A DNA stretch of 64,000 nt from Pedobacter sp. PF22-3 (GTDB taxonomy: Bacteria; Bacteroidota; Bacteroidia; Sphingobacteriales; Sphingobacteriaceae). The stretch is taken from the NCBI RefSeq assembly GCF_026239555.1, contig NZ_JAPIVP010000008.1:186001-250000 (forward strand). The letters run 5' to 3'. Shown here one piece after another: positions 58,497 to 64,000 of the stretch (position 1 is its first letter; each line of letters starts with the position of its first letter). Under the pieces are notes generated by a model that saw only the letters and a program-made list of their open reading frames with translations, was not told where the DNA came from and did no database searches. Position numbers and translations under genes: made by a program.

Positions 58497-58700
58497 ATGG
58501 AAGTAACTATAAACAATCAAAACTACCAACTTAACGAGTCTTGTTCTATCGAACAGATGCTGGCTGCCGTCATTTCAGCAGAAACAAATGGCCTGGCCAT
58601 AGCGGTTAACCAAACCATCATTTCCAAATCTGCTTGGGACACATATGTGCTGAGCCCGGGCGATCAGGTTATACTCATTAAAGCCACTCAAGGGGGGTAA
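58497..58700 (+). CDS. thiS: Sulfur carrier protein ThiS
   Basis: 67 residues from the ATG at 58497 (MEVTINNQNYQLNE); the longer frame to 58383 would run through the riboswitch. It is a ubiquitin-like beta-grasp protein. The C-terminal Gly-Gly (ending LIKATQGG) is the tail that ThiF adenylates and that carries the thiocarboxylate sulfur for ThiG to build the thiazole. The LSPGDQVILIKATQGG ending is typical. First gene of the riboswitch-controlled thi operon. Confidence 0.92.
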   Translation: MEVTINNQNYQLNESCSIEQMLAAVISAETNGLAIAVNQTIISKSAWDTYVLSPGDQVILIKATQGG

Positions 58701-60698
<1,998 letters not shown>

Positions 60699-60704
60699 GC
60701 CATT

Positions 60705-61292
60705 ATGGAACTGATTGTGATCGCCAGGCCCACCTTTTTTAAAGCAGAATGCCATCTCGTCAACCAGCTTTTCGAAGCCGGTTTAAGCGTTTTCCATTTG
60801 CGTAAACCAGCGGCAGACGAGTCTGCACACCGTAAATTTATGGATGGTATTTTACCCGAATACCATCCACGCATTGCCTTACATCATTTCCATGTATTGG
60901 CTAACGATTACCATATGAAAAGAATCCACCATACCGAAAGTTTCAGAAAAGAAAGAGATAATGAGATATGGCCAGCAGATAAGGTTTTGAGCACCTCTCT
61001 TCATCAACTGGCAGATCTGCAACAGATTCATCAATATGATTATAGTTTCTTTAGCCCTGTATTCAATAGCTTTTCTAAACCCGGTTATAAAGGCGTTATT
61101 CCACCCGACTTCCGCCTGGAAAAACAGCAAGGCATGCCAAAAATTATTGCCCTTGGCGGCATCGGTTTAGCCGAAATAGATAAGGTTAAAAGGATGAATT
61201 TCGATGGTATTGCCCTACTGGGCAGTATCTGGAGCGATCCTTCACAGGCACTAACTATTTTTAAAAAAGCCCAGGCCAAATGCCAGGCTTAA
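60705..61292 (+). CDS. TenI/ThiE-like protein, short form
   Basis: 195 residues, a TIM barrel of the ThiE/TenI family but shorter and diverged. The QLRxK region reads SVFHLRKPAADESAH, the HLxQ/ND region is replaced by FHVLANDYHMKRIHHTES, the GP(I/V)F phosphate region is SFFSPVFNSFSKPGYKG, and the last loop is KIIALGGIGLAEIDKVKRMN. The ND pair is kept but the DxxTxK pattern is not complete, so a TenI-like role as thiazole tautomerase fits better than true thiamine phosphate synthase. Position in the operon just before the regular thiE supports this. Function remains inference. Confidence 0.8.
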   Translation: MELIVIARPTFFKAECHLVNQLFEAGLSVFHLRKPAADESAHRKFMDGILPEYHPRIALHHFHVLANDYHMKRIHHTESFRKERDNEIWPADKVLSTSLHQLADLQQIHQYDYSFFSPVFNSFSKPGYKGVIPPDFRLEKQQGMPKIIALGGIGLAEIDKVKRMNFDGIALLGSIWSDPSQALTIFKKAQAKCQA

Positions 61293-61315
61293 CCCTAAAA
61301 TTTAACCATAGCAAT

Positions 61316-61960
61316 ATGATAGCGCCCCTACAATATATCTCGCAAGCCCCTAAAACAGGCACTCATATCGATGCCATTGAAGCAGTACTTCAAGCTGGCG
61401 GAAAGTGGATCCAGCTCCGCATCAAACACCAGGCCGAAACCGAGATCCTGCCTTTCGCAAAAGCAGCACAGGCCTTATGCGAAAATTATGGTGCCAAACT
61501 GATCATAAATGATTATCCGCATCTGGCAAAAGCCGTAAATAGTTATGGCGTGCATTTAGGCCTGCAGGATATGCCAATTTCCGAAGCCAGAAAAATTATC
61601 GGCAAACACCAGATCATCGGCGGTACCGCGAATACTTTCGAACATATCCGGCAAAGGGTAGCCGAAGGAGCAGATTACATTGGCCTTGGCCCTTTCCGGT
61701 TTACCAGAACCAAGGAAAACCTTAGTCCCATTGTAGGTTTGGAAGGTTACCAGACGTTAATGGAAAAAGTAAGGAAAGCTGGAATCAGTACCCCCATTAT
61801 TGCCATTGGCGGTATTGAAGCAGCTGATATTCCGGCTATACTTGAAACCGGAATTTACGGAATTGCCCTCTCAGCAGCACTCACCAATCAAATCCAAACT
61901 TCATTCGTGTTAGCAGAAATCAATAGTAAAATTCATCATGCATTCGCTTTAAAATCATAA
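61316..61960 (+). CDS. thiE: Thiamine phosphate synthase ThiE
   Basis: 214 residues from the ATG at 61316 ([20 protein letters not shown]); an ATG at 61280 overlaps the previous gene by 13 bases and gives 12 extra residues. It joins hydroxymethylpyrimidine diphosphate to the thiazole phosphate. Family motifs are kept: [12 protein letters not shown] (QLRxK), [13 protein letters not shown] (ND), [10 protein letters not shown] (HLGxxD), [16 protein letters not shown] (the phosphate and substrate TxTK) and [20 protein letters not shown]. It is the most regular of three ThiE-family proteins in the window and is cotranscribed with thiG (2-base gap). Confidence 0.9.
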   Translation: MIAPLQYISQAPKTGTHIDAIEAVLQAGGKWIQLRIKHQAETEILPFAKAAQALCENYGAKLIINDYPHLAKAVNSYGVHLGLQDMPISEARKIIGKHQIIGGTANTFEHIRQRVAEGADYIGLGPFRFTRTKENLSPIVGLEGYQTLMEKVRKAGISTPIIAIGGIEAADIPAILETGIYGIALSAALTNQIQTSFVLAEINSKIHHAFALKS

Positions 61961-61962
61961 AT

Positions 61963-62727
61963 ATGTTAACCATTGCAGATCAAACCTTTAGCTCACGCCT
62001 TTTTACCGGTACAGGAAAATTTTCTTCTGCCAGAGAGATGGAAAATGTCTTAATCGCCTCGGCCTCCGAACTCGTGACCTTAGCCCTTAAACGTGTTGAT
62101 TTAAAAGGCAAAGATGACGATATCCTCCAGCACCTTCAACATCCGCATATTAACTTATTGCCCAATACTTCAGGGGTGCGTAATGCAAAAGAGGCCGTTT
62201 TTGCCGCTCAATTGGCACGCGAAGCTTTAGAAACCAACTGGATCAAGCTGGAAATCCATCCGGATCCCAAATACCTTATGCCTGATCCGATCGAAACGTT
62301 AAAAGCAACAGCAGAACTGGTTAAACTTGGTTTTGTGGTATTGCCTTACATCCACGCCGATCCTGTTTTATGCAAGCGGTTAGAAGATGTGGGAACCGCA
62401 GCTGTAATGCCATTAGGATCGCCAATTGGCAGTAATAAAGGTTTAAGAACCATCGATTTTTTAGAGATTATCATCAGCCAGAGCAGGGTGCCTGTAATTA
62501 TCGATGCAGGTATTGGTGCACCATCCGATGCGGCCAAAGCCATGGAAATAGGGGCCGATGCCGTTTTGGTGAATACTGCGATTGCCATTGCCAAAAACCC
62601 GACTAATATGGCCATAGCATTTAAACTGGCTGTTGAATCCGGAAGAATGGCCTTCGAATCTAAACTGGGCAGCCAGCAACATGCTGCCGCAGCAAGCAGT
62701 CCACTAACCACATTTCTTGATGAGTAG
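61963..62727 (+). CDS. thiG: Thiazole synthase ThiG
   Basis: 254 residues. It builds the thiazole ring from deoxyxylulose phosphate, dehydroglycine and ThiS thiocarboxylate. The Schiff-base lysine is in [17 protein letters not shown]. Other conserved blocks are [69 protein letters not shown] and VLVNTAIA. It overlaps thiH by 8 bases. The partner enzyme that makes dehydroglycine here is ThiH (from tyrosine), as expected for an organism that does not use ThiO. Confidence 0.96.
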   Translation: MLTIADQTFSSRLFTGTGKFSSAREMENVLIASASELVTLALKRVDLKGKDDDILQHLQHPHINLLPNTSGVRNAKEAVFAAQLAREALETNWIKLEIHPDPKYLMPDPIETLKATAELVKLGFVVLPYIHADPVLCKRLEDVGTAAVMPLGSPIGSNKGLRTIDFLEIIISQSRVPVIIDAGIGAPSDAAKAMEIGADAVLVNTAIAIAKNPTNMAIAFKLAVESGRMAFESKLGSQQHAAAASSPLTTFLDE

Positions 62728-63838
62728 TTTTAACAGGGTATTCGAATCCCACAGTTGGGACGATACCAAAGCCAGTATTTACGACAAAACCGCTGCCGAT
62801 GTAGAAAGCGCTTTAAACAATCAGCAACGAACGCTGGAAGATTTTAAAGCATTGATCTCCCCAGCGGCATTGCCCTATCTCGAAGATATGGCGCAGATTA
62901 GCCAGCGCTTAACCTTAGACAGATTTGGCCGAACCATCCAAATGTATATTCCACTTTACCTTTCTAATGAATGCAACAACATCTGTACCTATTGTGGCTT
63001 CAGTTACGATAATAAAGTGCGGCGCAGAACGCTCAACCCAATAGAAATTATGCAGGAAGTGGCCGTAATTAAAGGCATGGGTTACGAACATGTGCTTTTA
63101 GTAACGGGCGAAGCCAATCAAACGGTGCATACCGATTATTTTAAAAAAGTACTGGATCTGATCAGCCCGCATTTTGCCCATATAGCCATGGAGGTACAGC
63201 CTTTAGATGTGGAAGATTATGAAACACTTATTCCACATGGCTTAAATACGGTACTGGTTTACCAGGAAACGTACCATCAGGACGATTATCGCAAACACCA
63301 CCCCAAAGGTAAAAAAGCTAACTTTTTATACCGCTTAGAAACCCCCGACCGGCTGGGGCAAGCTGGTATCCATAAAATGGGGCTTGGCGTACTCATCGGA
63401 CTGGAAGACTGGAGAACTGATTCATTTTTTACGGCCCTACATCTATCCTACCTCGAAAAACAGTATTGGCAAAGTAAATTCAGTATCTCCTTTCCAAGAT
63501 TACGCCCATTTAGTGGCGGTCTGGAACCTAAGGTAGTGATGAATGATAAGGAATTGGTACAGCTGATCTGTGCCTACCGTCTATTTAACAGCGAAGTAGA
63601 GCTATCTATCTCTACCCGCGAAACGGAGACTTTCAGGAACCATATTATTAAACTGGGGATCACGGCCATTAGTGCGGGTTCTAAAACCAATCCAGGCGGT
63701 TACGAAGTAGCGCCACAATCGTTGGAGCAGTTTGAAATATCTGATGAACGTTCGCCACAGGAGATTGCCGCCATGATCAGAAAACAAGGTTACGAACCCA
63801 TCTGGAAAGATTGGGACAGGAGTTTAATCCATCAATAA
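62720..63838 (+). CDS. thiH: 2-iminoacetate synthase ThiH (tyrosine lyase)
   Basis: 372 residues from the ATG at 62720; a TTG one codon upstream is less likely. Radical SAM enzyme with the CxxxCxxC cluster motif in [14 protein letters not shown] (about 83-96). The C-terminal part ([36 protein letters not shown]) is the ThiH/BATS domain. It splits tyrosine to p-cresol and dehydroglycine for ThiG. It overlaps thiG by 8 bases and the following thiF-like gene by 1 base (TAATG). Confidence 0.95.
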   Translation: MSSFNRVFESHSWDDTKASIYDKTAADVESALNNQQRTLEDFKALISPAALPYLEDMAQISQRLTLDRFGRTIQMYIPLYLSNECNNICTYCGFSYDNKVRRRTLNPIEIMQEVAVIKGMGYEHVLLVTGEANQTVHTDYFKKVLDLISPHFAHIAMEVQPLDVEDYETLIPHGLNTVLVYQETYHQDDYRKHHPKGKKANFLYRLETPDRLGQAGIHKMGLGVLIGLEDWRTDSFFTALHLSYLEKQYWQSKFSISFPRLRPFSGGLEPKVVMNDKELVQLICAYRLFNSEVELSISTRETETFRNHIIKLGITAISAGSKTNPGGYEVAPQSLEQFEISDERSPQEIAAMIRKQGYEPIWKDWDRSLIHQ

Positions 63839-64000
63839 TGTTAACTAAAGCAGAATTAAACCGCTACAACCGGCAAATGATCTTGCCTGAACTCGGCCTG
63901 GACGGGCAGGAAAAACTGAAAGCCGCCAAAGTATTGGTTATTGGTGCCGGCGGTTTAGGCTGCCCCGTATTGCAATATTTGGCTGCAGCCGGCATCGGAA
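63838..64000 (+). CDS. thiF: ThiF/MoeB-type adenylyltransferase (3' end cut off)
   Basis: 54 codons are in the window, running off the right edge. The start overlaps the thiH stop in TAATG. The N-terminal [20 protein letters not shown] and the nucleotide-binding [20 protein letters not shown] are the hallmarks of the E1-like ThiF/MoeB/HesA family. It would adenylate the C-terminal glycine of ThiS. In Bacteroidota the same gene may serve molybdopterin MoaD as well, so the ThiF name rests on the operon. Confidence 0.88.
   Translation, partial: MLTKAELNRYNRQMILPELGLDGQEKLKAAKVLVIGAGGLGCPVLQYLAAAGIG

Overview
The window is chromosomal DNA from a member of the Bacteroidota, most likely the Sphingobacteriaceae (Pedobacter or a close relative). 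The evidence is moderate-to-low GC, promoters of the Bacteroidota type (TTTG, about 19-21 bases, TAnnTTTG), many small families known from this group (DUF4272, DUF4407, DUF5977, DUF6443, YtxH, carboxypeptidase-regulatory-domain TonB receptors) and the palindromic CTGAA-type intergenic repeats common there. No rRNA, tRNA, CRISPR array, transposase or prophage was seen.

Layout. 1-2.2 kb: an ECF sigma factor, its membrane anti-sigma candidate and a secreted partner (cut by the left edge), then a tandem intergenic repeat. 2.3-6.4 kb: small genes, a Crp/Fnr regulator, a DUF4272 protein and aspS. 6.8-17.8 kb: the accessory region. It holds a two-gene secreted RHS/YD system whose last 170 residues or so form a cell-wall-hydrolase-like tip, a secreted candidate immunity protein, an unassigned gene, an orphan RHS tip that repeats the conserved adaptor and carries a poly-G frameshift, and a membrane candidate immunity gene. 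17.8-23 kb: an envelope/stress-like minus-strand cluster (YtxH, holin-like, AI-2E exporter, orphan sigma-54 response regulator) and a crotonase/B12-binding pair. 23-31 kb: glnS, a peptidoglycan amidase, a DPP III-like zinc peptidase and an outer-membrane receptor. 31-37 kb: a thiamine-related block with a TPP riboswitch, a TonB receptor, a ThiE-like protein, a DoxX-like membrane protein and a thiamine pyrophosphokinase homologue. 37-58 kb: housekeeping and peptidase genes (carB, M28, M14, rhomboid, pepT, dipeptide epimerase) separated by repeat-filled spacers, then an LRR-kinase fusion. 58.3-64 kb: a second TPP riboswitch driving thiS-thiC-tenI/thiE-thiE-thiG-thiH-thiF, cut by the right edge.

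How the parts work together. The two thiamine blocks are a pair: de novo synthesis of the thiazole and pyrimidine moieties (right end) and outer-membrane uptake (middle), each behind its own TPP riboswitch. Neither thiD nor an obvious inner-membrane thiamine transporter is inside the window. The RHS region reads as an interbacterial polymorphic toxin locus with a displaced tip kept as a cassette. The most unusual items are the orphan tip with its G7 tract, an 80-nt insertion in the first TPP aptamer, two interleaved perfect inverted repeats behind the thiamine receptor gene, a thiamine pyrophosphokinase homologue lacking the usual GDFD motif, and an unexplained structured leader upstream of the NadR-like kinase gene.
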